The notes under the pieces: model-generated
What the model was told of the DNA's origin: nothing
Seen by the model: only the letters and a program-made list of their open reading frames with translations
Database searches by the model: none
Shown here: positions 1 through 11,995 of the stretch, in pieces
How the letters are laid out: each line of letters begins with the position of its first letter
Numbering within the stretch: position 1 is the first letter of the stretch
Origin: Mytilus californianus
Lineage: Eukaryota; Mollusca; Bivalvia; Mytilida; Mytilidae
Direction: 5' to 3'
Assembly (NCBI RefSeq): GCF_021869535.1
Contig: NW_026262679.1
Coordinates: 43,632,426-43,696,425 of the forward strand
Length of the DNA: 64,000 nt
Position numbers and translations under genes: made by a program

Positions 1-2242
1 AAATTATATATGCTATTTTTCTGGAGTGTGTTAAAATTTCTTTTTTTAGCCCAATGTATGAATACACCCGTATTATTACAGCCTTTTGTCATCATAGGCT
101 ATTTCCTAGTATCGATAAACCTGAAAATCATAAACGGCATTTTCTTAAATTAAAATATATAAATAGAGGTATTGATTTTATTAACTTATCTAGTATATTC
201 AATGACTCTACCATCCAAAGCCAAATACCTCCATATTTTGATTATATAGAACCACCTATTATTTCGTATTCTTATAAATAACCCAGCAGAAGTTTGATTT
301 TAAATTATACGTCAGTTTCATCAGACGTCAATATAGAAAATAATGTTCCTTCCACTTTAGACTGTGAAACATCTAGTTTTAGATATGTTCCCTATGGTCA
401 TGTCCTTACAGGAGACCTCAACATCGTCGAAGACCGTTAGGTCATAACTTTTCTTAAGAAAGGACCAAAATATCGTCCTCCATCTAAAATAGATTGGAAA
501 CAGTGTCGTCAGGTCATCAAAGACGCTCTGTATGTCTACTGTAAAAATTGTTGTAAACGTGAAAAATCTGATAAAAAATCTCTAGACAGTTATTTGAATA
601 AAATTATGAATACTGTTAATATTCGTATATCTCATTCTGAAAACAATTCTGAAATTAGTAATAGGGTCCATGATATTCCCATTTCTAGAATAAAAATAAA
701 CACCAAGTACTCGCAAATCGGTTTGTGTTCGTACCGGCAGACAAAGCAGCAAATAATGTAGTAGTGGTGTCACTGGTGTGACGCATATACTACACGAAAG
801 TTCTCCAAAAAGAAATTACAAATTCATCTACATTCAGGTCCGTACGCTCCACAGAGTGTCAAATAGTAAACAAGCATATCACTGCCACTACCCAGCTTAA
901 AGCCTCTTCCGAACATTTGAAAGTCCCTACTATGAGTTTGTACTGGTTACCTAAATAGCACAAAAAAACATTTAAATTCCGTTTTATCTCCGCATCTAGT
1001 AAGTGTTCTACTACCAATCTATCAGTGCTTCTAACTACCTCCCTTACTACTATCAAAGAACTTGTTATTAACTTTTGTAATAAAGCTTATGAAAGTAATG
1101 GTATTCATTATTTTTGGAGTGTTAAAAATTCTTTAGAGGTTTTAGATAAAATACATGCTTTTGATGGTCCTTTTAATTCTGTTCACAGTTATGATTTTTC
1201 TACTCTCTATACTACACTTCCACACAATCTTATCAAGAAAAAGTTTTTATATTTGATTAAATGGTCTTTTGAAAAATCTCATTACAAATGTATTTGCTGT
1301 AACCCGTTTAAAGCCTTTTCTGTAACGAAAAAGGAAAGTATGCTAGATACACTTAGTGGACATGTGAAGATATGATTGAAGCTTTAAATTTTCTCCTGGA
1401 CAACATATATATGTACGTTTCGGCGATAAAGTGTATCGACAAGTAGTAGGTATTCATATGGGCACTAACTGCGCCCCTTTAATAGCAGATGTATTCCTGT
1501 ATTGCTATGAATCTCAGTTTATGACCAAACTCAGTAAAGACACGTCATTGTTACATTAAGTTGATACATTCAACAATTATACCTTCCGTTATCTAGATGA
1601 TATTTTTTCGTTAAATAATCCAGAGTTCTCTAAATATACTACGGAAATTTACCAAAAAGAACTTTATACTTTAACTAAATCTAACATAAACAGCAGTAGT
1701 TGTCCTTTTCTAGATTTGGACATTTCAATCTCTAAAGGAAAACTCCATACTAAAATTACGACAAAAGAGACGACTTTTCATTCCCTATTGTTAATTTTCC
1801 TTTTTTAGACGGCGATGTTCCTTTGGCTACATCATACGGTGTTTATATATCCCAACTCGTTCGTTATGCCCGTATGTGTAGTGATGTCATAGATTTTAAC
1901 AAACGTTATCGATGCATCACTGGTAAATTATTAAGTCAGGGATTTCGTTACCATAAATTACGTAAAACTTTTACTAAATTCTTTCATAGATACAAAGATT
2001 TGATTAGTAAATTTGGCTGTACCTGTAGAAAACTGATTAAAAACGGTATTTCACATCCTAAATTTTACGGTAATATTGTTCTTAAAGCGCGGAAATCACT
2101 ATGTGATCCGTGTAAACTCATCGAACTTTTAAACAAACTTATTAGTAAAGGTTATCTTACCAATGTTGTAATTAGATCTTTGAATATAGTTTACATTGGC
2201 ACTAATATCAGTTTTGTCATCAGCAAATTAAAACATAACTAA
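1..2242 (+). pseudogene. Penelope-like reverse transcriptase element, decayed
   Basis: Pieces of one protein can be read in changing frames: an N-terminal block (54-281), HVLTGDLNIVED near 396-438, KGPKYRPPSKIDW near 463-495, VPADKAANN near 730, TYWLPKLHK-type sequence near 940-970, YDFSTLYTTLPHNL (1190-1230), GTNCAPLIADVFLYCYES (1459-1512), the catalytic FRYLDDIF (about 1583-1608), PFLDLDISI (about 1705-1731) and a basic C-terminal block (1823-2242). The catalytic Asp pair is present as YLDD. At least one in-frame stop (near 437) and several frameshifts break the frame, so no working enzyme is made. The STLYTTLPH and TGDLNI motifs fit the Penelope-like group better than LINE or LTR elements. 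I see no GIY-YIG endonuclease. The element may begin before the window. Confidence 0.75.
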
Positions 2243-3350
2243 ATTTGTATTCTTTTCAAACGGGATGTATAAAGACACACCCACGTTCATTTTGATCTAT
2301 AAAGAGGTTAACTCCTAACTATCCTACTGCCTGTCGATACATTTATTTTTGGCATTGCACAAGTCATGTCTTCTTTGACTGTCCATGACGTTAAAATACT
2401 AAATCCCTGGGGTGTGTTTTAGTTGATTTTAGTCTCTGATGCATGATTTTTTTATTATTAATTGTTTTTGGCTTTTAACTAGTTGTCAGTAACTGCGAGT
2501 ACTCTCAAATCGTACTTTCTTGTTTATTTGACCTGTTGATACTAATTGTAATGCTTTTTTGTTGATGAATGTTATTCAGGGTTATATCTGATATATATAC
2601 CAGCTTTGATAAGTGTTTGGTATTACTATAAATTTTCACTTTTTCGTACTATGAACATCAAAATTGTTTATTTTGTAAAAATGTTTCTTTCTCCATTTGA
2701 CCTGTACACGTATACCTAACAACAAAATTATTTTCATTTGCCTGTGTTTAAAGTAATTGCAAATGGCTGATATTTTTGTTCTAGCATATTGTTTTTCTTA
2801 TATATTGTTTAACATTTCACAGCGGTATAACATGTTACTTTAATTATTCTTCCCTTAGTTTATTTATTTTGTATTTACATTGTATCATAGATCAAATTTA
2901 TTTGTTCAGTGTATGTTCACTGGTGTTAATATGTCTTTTGATTGAGTTAAGCCATTTCAATTGATATTTTATAGGGTGTCTTTCTATGCTGTGATGTTAC
3001 ACTATTGTTTCAGATAAGGGTGAAGGTTTGGTACCATTAAAATGTTTAAACCCGCTGCAATTGTATGCACCTGTCCTAAGTCAGGAATCTGATGTTCAGT
3101 AGTTGTCGTTTGTTGATGTGGTTCATAAGTGTTTCTCGTTTCTCGTTTTTTATATAGATTAGACCGTTGGTTTTCCCGTTTGAATGGTTTTACACTAGTA
3201 ATTTTTGGGGCCCTTTATAGCTTGCTGTTCGGTGTGAGCCAAGGCTCCGTGTTGAAGACCGTACTTTTACCTATAATGGTTTACTTTTATAAATTTTGAC
3301 TTGGATGGAGAGTTGTCTCATTGGCACTCATACCACATCTTCTTATATCT
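2243..3350 (+). repeat. 3-prime untranslated tail of the Penelope-like element (tail A, longest plus-strand copy)
   Basis: Noncoding sequence after the reverse-transcriptase remnant, ending GAGAGTTGTCTCATTGGCACTCATACCACATCTTC. It is matched in reverse orientation by 51960-53030 over most of its length (for example AACTGCGAGTACTCTCA and the AAGGCTCCGTGTTGAAGACCG block). Short copies of the last 50-350 bp recur through the window, as expected for elements copied from their 3-prime end. Confidence 0.8.
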
Positions 3351-4384
3351 ACTAACTATAAACAAACGATCAACATAATCCAATGATACCAAGGAAAGTA
3401 AAAGTTAACATTTTATATTTAGACTTTGAGAAAATCCTGAGACACTTTCTTTTTAATCCCCCCTAACAAATCAGGTGTTTTCTTTACGCTGAAATATGGA
3501 CAAGACCTGCTTTATACGCTATTTATTGTTGTGTTTAGAAACGTCACCTTTTTATATAAATATCTCGGGAAAGCCGATTCCAAATCGAGTCAAGGTCAAC
3601 AATGGCAGCAGATGGATGTTGGACGCTGACAAAACATTATGATCATCGTGAGACGCTTTTCCTTTACACGACGTTTGGAATAATAAACATGAAATGTGTT
3701 TTTTTAGTATGATGATGGTATTTTTACGGAACACGCGAATATGAATCTTTACAAAGAGACTTCTGCGCTAAAAAGCTCCGTTTTTGACGAATTGACTTAA
3801 TTCTCAGGGGCGGATTTAGGCGGGGGCGTGGCGGGCGTGCTCCCCCCTAAAATTTGCAAAGCATGGGTTGTCCTCACCTTAATAAAAAAATATTTCGATA
3901 ATATTACTTCAAAATTTTTTCGCCTCGCTCCACTCGGCGAAAATTTAAGTTTGCGCCCCCAACCTAGAATCAAGGACCCCTTCCCCCTAATTCTTCCGTA
4001 GATTTACGCAAATCAAATGTACATTTTACATTAATAATCGGAAAATATACGAGTGAACAGTTATTGTAATATGTACTTATCGATGTTTAATCAATACTCG
4101 CACGCCAGCTCCAGGAAAAGTATCAACACGTCGGTTTACGAAATGACAACAAAAACACGCACTTTCATTGAAATCAATTCGGGCGGGGGGAGGTCGCGTG
4201 CAATTTTAATATTATAATGCAAAAGATTGGCATAGAGACGCACAATCCAGTTCAATCCGGTAAAGAAAGTGTTATCTGACCTCATGCCAAACTAATACAT
4301 TGTTGAAGCCGCCGCCGCCAGAAACAGCAAGGGTCATAGATATCATAATGTCAGTTTATGGGGAACCACTAGTGGTAAGTCAAT
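3351..4384. other. No gene seen; GC-rich patch
   Basis: No convincing coding sequence. 3800-4000 is a GC-rich patch (GGGGCGGATTTAGG ... CCTAGAATC ... CCCCTTCCCCC) that may be a small mobile element, but its ends do not pair well. Confidence 0.4.
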
Positions 4385-4715
4385 AAATCATGTATGGAGA
4401 TGTGATTGCCAATGAGACAACTATCCAACCAAGTTCAAATGAAGTGGATGTAAGCAATTATAGGCAACCGTACGGCCTTCAACAATGAGAAAACCCCATA
4501 CCGTATAGTCGGCTATAAAATGCCCCGACATGAAAAATATGAAACTTTTCAATAGAGAAAACTCACGGCCTAATTTATAACAAAACAATTTACGAAGAAA
4601 AGATATGACAGACATGAACCAACGAAAACCACTGAACTACAGGCTCCTGACTTGGCCAATGGGACAGGCACATAAAGAATGTGGCGGGATTAAACATGTT
4701 TGTGAGCGATCAACC
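4385..4715 (-). repeat. Tail A copy (Penelope-like 3-prime end), 5-prime truncated
   Basis: Read on the minus strand, it ends with the ATAGTTGTCTCATTGGCAATC signature (4404-4425) and contains the CTATACGGTATGGGGTTTTC block near 4495-4512 and the AGGGTTGATCGCTCACAAAC region near 4705. No coding part is present. Confidence 0.8.
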
Positions 4716-5335
4716 CTCCCCAAGTTGACTTATTTAAAGATCTTATTGCTTTGATTGTGTTTACTATTTAAAATTTCTATTTATCTGTTATAGTTTTCAA
4801 GATTTTTACCCCCAAAACCTCGAAACTTGCAAAAAAATTGACATTTAAGGGACAATAACTTCAAAATGTTTTTTTTCTGAAAATTGACCTTCACCTGTTG
4901 GTCATTTTGTCTCATTGTCAGGTTGCTTTTTGATTTATAAGCCAAAAGGCTTGTAAAGCTGTGGAATTTTAGAAAAATTTTCTGGACAACAACTCTAAAG
5001 GGTCGTCCAAATTTTCTGAAAAGTTATATGAGATAAACATTGACCTGCTGATCACTTTAACCTTATGTCAGTTTTGCTTAAATGGTTTTAAAGATATAAG
5101 CAAAAGATTTCATATTACCCTGATGTTCTATTTATGGCAATTTTTAAACTAGATTCCCTACGAAACATTCAGGTAAAGTTTGAGTGCATTTGTCCCAGTA
5201 GTTTCAGAGGAGAAAATTAAAAAAAGGTTTACGACGACGGACGGACAGTGCGGACGGATGATGGACAATTGACGACGATAAAGGACGCCAATTGATGACA
5301 AAAGCTCACATTTCATATTGCTTTTTAGACCAGGT
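4716..5335. repeat. Degenerate molluscan interspersed repeat
   Basis: Contains TTTTCAAGATTTTTAC, ATTTAAGGGACAATAACTTC and an end rich in GACGGACGGAC followed by GATGACAAAAGCTCAC. I recognise this as a very common bivalve repeat with internal diverged tandem units. The array at 48935-49940 carries related units. No protein is encoded. Confidence 0.6.
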
Positions 5336-5690
5336 CAGCCAATATAAAGTTTAAATTGCCAATTGGACAACTATCAATCGGAGTCCAAATGACGTGGATG
5401 CAAGCAACTATAGGCTTTCAACAATGAGTTGAACCCATACCGTATAGTCAACTAAAAAGGCCCCGGAATGACAAAATGTGAACAATTCAAACTAGAAAAC
5501 CAATGGTCTTATTTATGACAGAACAACAAAAGAAAAAAAAATACTATTATGACATACAGCAAACCAACGACAACTACTGAACTACAGGCTCTTACTCTGG
5601 ACAGGCACTTGAATAATATGGCGGGATTAGACATGTTTGTGATCGTTCAATCCTCCCCTAATATAGAATAATGGTGTAACAGTACAACAT
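5336..5690 (-). repeat. Tail A copy (Penelope-like 3-prime end)
   Basis: Second minus-strand tail, only about 620 bp from the copy at 4385-4715. It carries AACTATAGG, CATACCGTATAGTC and ATGGCGGGATTAGACATG blocks in the same order. Confidence 0.8.
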
Positions 5691-5945
5691 TAGAACAAAC
5701 TCTAAAATTCTGGAATTACTTGACTCATCTGATTGGCAGAAATAAAGAAAACGTCCCTAATTAGCATTCCTTGACGTCAGATCTGTCAGATCTGTCAGTG
5801 TGGTGTTATATAATAATTAATAATTGTTATAAACCAATTTGTTTGAATAGGAAGGTTCTGAAAATAATAAAATGGCATTCAAGATGTCATCTTAAGCTTT
5901 TTGTAAAACATTCCTCGTTGTTCTTAATGCAAATCCATCTGCACA
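5691..5945. other. No feature recognised
   Basis: AT-rich sequence with a 68-codon frame of no recognisable composition. Confidence 0.4.
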
Positions 5946-6116
5946 AGGTCATGTTTTTCTCAGTCTCTGGCTGTTAATGACGTCTTTACACTAAATTAAT
6001 TGGATGTTGGATGTGTACTGATTGACATTTTAGTCTTAAATACATGTTTGTATGTATTAGTTGTTATTGGCTTCGAACTAGCTGTCAGTAACTGCGAGTA
6101 CTCTCAGATCTAGAAA
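5946..6116 (+). repeat. Internal part of Penelope-like 3-prime tail, upstream of the next reverse-transcriptase fragment
   Basis: The block GAACTAGCTGTCAGTAACTG with CGAGTACTCTCAGATC matches 2478-2510 of the first element's tail. Here it lies immediately before a 5-prime truncated reverse-transcriptase fragment in the same orientation, so tail is followed by body. Confidence 0.65.
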
Positions 6117-6296
6117 TGGCAATGAAGGTCGATTGAAAACAAAACTTTACGACAAAAGAGAAGGTTTCAGCTTCCCAATTGTGAACTTTCCATTTCTATA
6201 TAGCAACATTCCAGCAGCGCCTGCATACGAAGTATATATCTCCCAATTGATACGATATTCCCGGGCTTGTATTTCCTATCATGATTTCCTTGATAG
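6117..6296 (+). pseudogene. Penelope-like reverse transcriptase, 5-prime truncated fragment (left part)
   Basis: Reads RLKTKLYDKREGFSFPIVNF, then PAYEVYISQLIRYSRACISYHDFLD. This corresponds to the segment around ATSYGVYISQLVRYARMCSD in the element at 1-2242, but differs enough to be another subfamily. The frame is cut by the DNA element at 6297-7134 and resumes after it. Confidence 0.75.
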
Positions 6297-7140
6297 CAGA
6301 CTACACGAATGAATTTTATTTTTACAGGACATTCGGTCTGGTAAACAACCTAGCTTTACCAGACCGAATGAAATTTTACCTGACCAATTTTTTTTACATC
6401 TAATTGTATATTATCCGACAAAATACAACAATCTTATGACTTATTGTGCCCTACTCCTCTCCAAAATGCACAAAAACAAAATCATGTGACAAAGAGTGTA
6501 TACATGTATTTTGATGAAAGTTGTGCACAATTGCTTGAATGCATTTCAGTGATAAAGAAAAGTAATGTCACATTTTATTGGATTTTGACATGAAAATTAT
6601 TTGTGAACTAAAAATTTTGAGTTTCTGTATAAAATATTTCCTGTATCTTCTTTCATTTTCATATATCTTTTGGTTTTCAATTCTAGTGTTTATATTTCAT
6701 AGCTGTATTTTGTGAACCTGCTTGGATTTTTTTTATGTTTCAATTGTATTTGATCGGCAAACCCGGAAATTGACCTTATCCGTTCCCGGAATCTGATCCG
6801 GTATTGTTTATATTTCCGGTTGATGGCAGCCATTGTTGTTTTTTTCAGTCAGATATGTTTTTACTCGGATTTACACATTACTTGTATGCGATTTTCGGCA
6901 TAAAGCTAGCGGTTGAACAAAATAAACATCGCTGTCATGAATAATAAAGATGAGAATAAATTTTGAAATTTTTTGGGAATTTTGCCCCCAAAATTGGGAA
7001 AAATGTAGGGTCTTTAAAAAAATACACGAAAAATATAACACCGGACATTCGGACCGGAATTCAACAAAATTTTACCAGACCGATCCATTATTCACCGGAT
7101 TTGTCCGACGGTCCGACGTATTTCGTGTAGTCTGTGATAG
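6291..7140. mobile_element. 838-bp terminal-inverted-repeat DNA element with 6-bp target duplication
   Basis: The ends are perfect 13-bp inverted repeats, CAGACTACACGAA at 6297-6309 and TTCGTGTAGTCTG at 7122-7134. Both sides are flanked by the direct repeat TGATAG (6291-6296 and 7135-7140). Removing the 838 bp and one TGATAG makes the interrupted reverse-transcriptase reading frame continuous, which proves the borders. Near the left end is a perfect 16-bp hairpin (6330-6345 with 6355-6370), and related ACATTCGG/TTACCAGACC words recur near the right end. There is no transposase, so it is non-autonomous. The superfamily is uncertain; few have 6-bp duplications. Confidence 0.88.
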
Positions 7141-7480
7141 AGGATTGCTGCTCACAAGGAAGCTATTAAACCAAGAGTTCCAAATGGTGAAGTTGAAATC
7201 ATCCCTTCGTAAATTTTACGGACGCCATCACGAGTTGGTTGACCGTTATGGAATAACCGTTTCACAGATGATATCGGATATGTTCCTTATGTCGTAACTA
7301 CAATACCCTTCCCTTTTCACGAATGTGACCTACCGAATTAGACTATTTACCGGATTTGTAATAACATAAGCAACACGACGGGTGCCACATGTGGAGCAGG
7401 ATCTGCTTACCCTTCCGAAGCACCTGAGATCACCCCCAGTTTTTGGTGGAGTTCGTGTTGCTTAGTCTTTAGTTTTCTAT
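7135..7480 (+). pseudogene. Penelope-like reverse transcriptase fragment (right part) and C-terminal end
   Basis: Continues the protein of 6117-6296: RGLLLTRKLLNQEF, then KLKSSLRKFYGRHHELVDRYG, like the TKFFHRYKDLISKFG segment of the first element. The region after 7297 holds the end recognisable as TTGATCGAGSAYP...APEITP (about 7375-7440), which is also present on the minus strand near 58040-58110. Confidence 0.75.
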
Positions 7481-8155
7481 GTTGTGTCATCTGTACTATT
7501 ATTTGTCTGTTTGTCTTTTTATTTTTGGCCATGGCGTTGTCAGTTTGTTTTCGATCTATGAGTTTGAAAGTCCCTCTGGTATCTTTCGTCCCTCTTTTAT
7601 TTCTATACTACCCTACAGAATGACGATTTTGAAAGCGCTGGAAACTTTTAAAAGAGCAGGGATACAGGCGCGCCTTCTATCTGGTAAATGACGTCATAAA
7701 GGCGTGCGAAATTGACGACCTTTTTCGGTGAAAGACATGATTCCAGAAATGACGTATGAGTTAAGACTTTTTCAGCTGATTTTTATAAAGTTTGTTCTTA
7801 TGTTGTGCTGTTACACCACTGTTTCAGGTTAGGGGACGGTGGCGCGCTCACAAACATGTTTAACCCCGCCACGTTGTTTATGTACCTGTCTAAAGGCATG
7901 AGCCTGTAGTTCAGTGGTTGTCGTTGGTTCATGTCCGTCATATCTTTTATTCGTAAATTGTTTTGTTATAAATTAGGCTGTTAGTTACTCAATTGAATTG
8001 TTTCGTACTTTCTCATGTCAGGGACTTTTATAGCCGACTATACGGTATTGGTTTTCTCATTGTAGAAGGCCGCACGGTTGCCTATAATTGCTTACATCCA
8101 CTTTACTGGAACTTTGGTGGATAGTTGTCTCATAGGCAATCATACCACATCTCCA
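7481..8155 (+). repeat. 3-prime tail A of the second Penelope-like copy
   Basis: Contains the GTTTGTCTTTTTATTTTTGGCC region, GTTTAACCCCGCCACG, GACTATACGGTATTGG, and the end GGATAGTTGTCTCATAGGCAATC with CATACCACATCTCC. It is a full-length tail in line with the reverse-transcriptase fragment upstream. Confidence 0.8.
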
Positions 8156-8160
8156 TATTT

Positions 8161-9689
8161 TTAAATAGTGCTAATCGCTAATGTGACGACCTAAGGCTTT
8201 GAGATATTGTGCGTGATAGTAACTATAATTCATATGTTTTGGATTTTAATAAGGGCAAATATGTAATCGTTTTTATATAATATACTTCTCATAAATTTTT
8301 ATACCGATTCCTATTTTTAAAATGCACTAAGAGGTGACTTATTCCCCCTTTTTTTTAGATCAATATTTGACAAAGGGTTACTTAAAAAGGAGTTGGAAGT
8401 CTGGTTTCATTGTTTCCAAGCTTGTATTTTTCCGGTCACACCAGTAAATGTTTATAGAATACAAAGATTTAGCCAGGTTCGCTACTGGACCAATTTTGGT
8501 TTTCGAAACCGGTAAACCCAGGCCAAGGTCAGTGAACCGTGGCCGTGGGCTTCTGGGTCGTTTCGAAATTTACTTTATTCAACACTTAAATACAATGTTG
8601 ACCGGTTATTCTTTTTAACAAATAAGTTGATTAATGTAACCACAAGTTACCGGACTACAAATTACAATGCGGGTGGTAGTCTGTAAGTTCGTTCATTCAA
8701 AATCATGAACGGAGAGTACATAGTACTTTTATGTACTCTGCTCTAACGCAGCAGAAGTTTTCATCGAATGCAACAAACTATTGCATTATCTCAAATATTT
8801 ACAAAAAATTTCTACATTTTAGCTTACCCATTATAAAAGTCTTCTCGGGAAAAGCGCCTTGCAAAGATGTTTGGCAGTCCGTAAACCAGAAATAAAACAA
8901 AGAAAATCAGTTTTGCCATACTGTTTCTTTTCCGGTGTCATGACGTCATGACGTCACAATATTCTTCAAGTGCTCAACCGTTGCAGGAATATAAATGAAA
9001 AAAATCCGGAAATAACGCCTGTATCCACGAGGGTTTTGGTGGGGTTTACAGAATAGAGAATATTGGCAAAACAAATGAATATAGAAAAATGAGCAAAAAA
9101 AAAAATAAATAGAGAATAGAGAATAAGGGGGTGCAAAAGTATATAGAATGAATGTTGGAAAAAAGAATAAGTCAATAAAGTACATTAATTATAATTAGAT
9201 TGACATATGATCCGACATTTAAAAGAAAAGCTATCCCATGTGCAGTGTTTCGGTCGTGATATATTTGGCTGTCAGAATTAAGGTAAACAGGTTCAAAAAA
9301 AAAAACACCATATTATACCAAAATTTACAAAATTAAAGATTTATTGGCTGAAACCTCATTTTTAATAATCGTTGAGCAAATTGAGATTAGACCTTCTGTT
9401 TATGTACGCTAAATTAGAAGAAATAATGCCAATGACAACAAACAACTAATGAATTTTTTTCTAAAAGGTGACAGATTTTAAGGATAGAAGGATATATTAG
9501 CTGCAACAGCAGTTTACCGATTTTTAAAATCTTATAAGTCCATTAATTACAAAAAATAAATCTCAAGGTAAAAAAAAACAACCGTGAACAACAACAAAAA
9601 ATCGCCCCAAAAAGAGACAGACTGTATGAATCTATACAAACAAACATATACTGTATCGTCAATGGCATATACAAAATAAAACAAAAACA
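8161..9689. other. No gene seen; short A-rich repeat
   Basis: AT-rich, no coding signal. About 8990-9150 is an A-rich stretch with AATAGAGAATA words; the reverse-complement words (TATTCTCTATTCTCT) occur near 51650, so this is a small interspersed repeat. Confidence 0.4.
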
Positions 9690-9960
9690 AAAAACCGGGA
9701 AACAATATCCCTACAAAAGAGACGGAAGAGACCTAGGGGCATTTAAAACTCAAAGGCCGAGAGAAAATGACAACACCATAACATAACGGAAAACGACAAA
9801 AAAACCAACAAGTTCACAAAACACTACATATAGAAAACTGAAGACTGAGCAATACGAACCCCCCAAAAAAATAATAATTTGGATGTGATCTAAGGTGCTC
9901 GGGATGGGAAAGCACATCCTGCTCCACTTATGAAAAACTTCGAAAAAGTATGAATTCAAA
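9690..9960 (-). pseudogene. C-terminal fragment of a Penelope-like element
   Basis: On the minus strand it reads KWSRMCFPIPST...GGSYCSVFSFLYVVFCELVGFF, the same hydrophobic end found after the PEITP motif in the copies at 7375-7560 and 57860-58130. It is truncated on both sides. Confidence 0.6.
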
Positions 9961-10134
9961 CAAAATATCTATTCATATACAATATATTTACGAATTTTAA
10001 AAATTTAAAGAACGTCATCCTACGATATTTCAGTCTGCAATAAAATATGTTTGTTTTTTGCTTTTTAGCATAGATTCTCTTATAAACTACTTCTCGTTTT
10101 GACACGTCGGGACCATTTACAAAAATGTAGAAAT

Positions 10135-10260
10135 ATCTTATACTATACGGCATGGGTTTTGCTCCTTGGTGAAGGCCGTACTGTGACCTATATAGTTGAT
10201 AACACCCTCGTCCTTAGGTCTCTTGAGGATAGTTGTCTTATTTGCAATTAAATCACTTCT
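10135..10260 (+). repeat. Short tail A copy
   Basis: Contains TATACTATACGGCATGGG, GAAGGCCGTACTGTGACC and GGATAGTTGTCTTATTTGC; only the last 125 bp of the tail is present. Confidence 0.7.
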
Positions 10261-10950
10261 CATTGCTTTTATATAGTCCGTTTTATAGAAGAATTTTAAA
10301 TGACTTCTTCTTTCTATCAATAAAAACTGATCTACTATATTCTCATTTTTGTCATTACATCTAATTAAAAAAAGTTGAAATTTAAGTAAGTTTCCATTCT
10401 TAAGTTTGCTAAAAATTTTGTAAACGTGCAATTCACTATCGTTATTTACTATTACAAGTCTACATATTTTGTAAACACTAAAATTGTCAATTTTTTCCTA
10501 CTTCGTTTAATTATTGTTAGCGTTGAAGCCCTCAAGACTGGTTTAATTCTTTTATATAAGTAAACCATTTATAGCAATCTGAGTAGTCCATGCAAACTTT
10601 TAGAAAGTGAAAAAGATTAATTTAATCATTAATGGATTAATTTCGGAATTTGTTATTCTTAGTATTTATTAAGCTTAACTTTCATTTGCATTTTAATAGA
10701 TTTCTCCCTAGCTCTGTTTTACTGTTATGATCAAGTTTTTATTGTAAGTTGATATCTTTGTGCCTATTTCTGCTCTATATTTTGTAACTGTACATTAGAA
10801 TGAGCATGGAAGTATTATATTGACTCTCATTTTACTTCCATGGTATGAGTGATTTCTGATTTTTAAGTGGCTATGATTCTTACTAGTGAGTGCATGCATG
10901 CTACCTTAACTGACAGCGAACATAGATTTCCTTGCCTTATTTACAATTTC
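10261..10950. other. No feature recognised
   Basis: AT-rich; the only longer frames are antisense and of biased composition. Confidence 0.4.
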
Positions 10951-11254
10951 TTCAGAAGTGTATATATATTTATATATAAAGTGCCTAGAAAATCAACCTA
11001 ACAATGTTAGAGCAGATTTAATTCTTTACTTCCTCCCCGACAGGGGGTATAGAACCTGTACTTTCACTTCTGCACTTCTACGACAACACCGCCTAGCATT
11101 ATTAGCATTACACAAACGCCTTATGCATACACGTCTAAACATGTGTCAACTTTATGACAGACAGTCTTCATCGGATAACACGTGGTTATACAGGGCTAAC
11201 ACCATAATATATATATATCATCTCAAATTTAGCACAACAATGTTAGATCTTCAA

Positions 11255-11350
11255 ATTTCCCTCAGCGGGATTCGAACTTGCTTCTGTGATATCATGGCAA
11301 CACCGCCTGCACCGTGTCCAGGGCCCTAGACCACTCGACCACCTATGCTA
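11255..11350 (-). repeat. tRNA-like SINE head (minus strand)
   Basis: On the minus strand the sequence has an A-box-like TGGTCGAGTGGTCTA and a B-box AGTTCGAATCCC spaced as in a tRNA with a long variable arm. The acceptor and T stems do not pair, so it is not a working tRNA gene. It looks like the RNA polymerase III promoter head of a SINE. A second, opposite-facing part of the same head lies at 11399-11446. Confidence 0.65.
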
Positions 11351-11398
11351 CATAAAAATATAGCTTTCGGTTGTCGATGTAATGCCTTTCCTCGTCGG

Positions 11399-11446
11399 CT
11401 TATGGACACGGTGCAGGCGGTGTTGCCGCGATGTCACAGAAGCAAG
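11399..11446 (+). repeat. Inverted partial copy of the SINE head
   Basis: The block GGACACGGTGCAGGCGGTGT with TGCCGCGATGTCACAGAAGC is the reverse complement of 11275-11320, with two substitutions. It has no A box and breaks off before the B box. It forms a hairpin with a spacer of about 80 bp. Confidence 0.65.
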
Positions 11447-11460
11447 GGTTATTCTAAAAC

Positions 11461-11995
11461 ATTTGTTATTTTTTTCATTTTTATAATTTGCAAAAAAATA
11501 TTCGATTTTTTTATTATATTATTGAAGAATTATTTGTTAGTCTTATTAATATTTAAAGTCAATTGTCACTTATTACATCCAGAGGAAAGCTTTTAACTCA
11601 TAAACTATAGACCTTTGCCTTAGTATAACTGAGTAGGACTCTATAGGTATCCCCTTGCTTAACCCCCGTGAAACATCAAAATATTCAGAATACCACTCTC
11701 AGAACTTAAAAGCAGATTGCTTTACCTCATACTGCCCATTGCTAATGTTTAAAATATTTCCATGTTTCTGCCTTAAACAGCTTATACATTTATGTAATAA
11801 CACTAAATATGAGTATATCCCGTAGTGATGGTTCAAAACTAGATTAAGCAGTTAAAAATAAATTACTCCGGGGCTTTTCCTGTTTTTAGTTTACATATAT
11901 ACAAAATTTGTAGGCTTTTTAAAAAATCTTTCTGAAAATTCAAATTATTTCTGTACGGTTGACAATTTGGAATTTTATAAAGTTTATTTCCAATT
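11461..11995. other. No feature recognised
   Basis: AT-rich sequence without coding or repeat signals that I can identify. Confidence 0.4.

Noticed and set aside
10958..11329. 123-residue plus-strand protein
   Set aside because: It is an antisense reading of the SINE region.
11255..11350. A tRNA gene (Ser/Leu-like, minus strand)
   Set aside because: A and B boxes are recognisable, but acceptor and T stems do not pair; treated as a SINE head.
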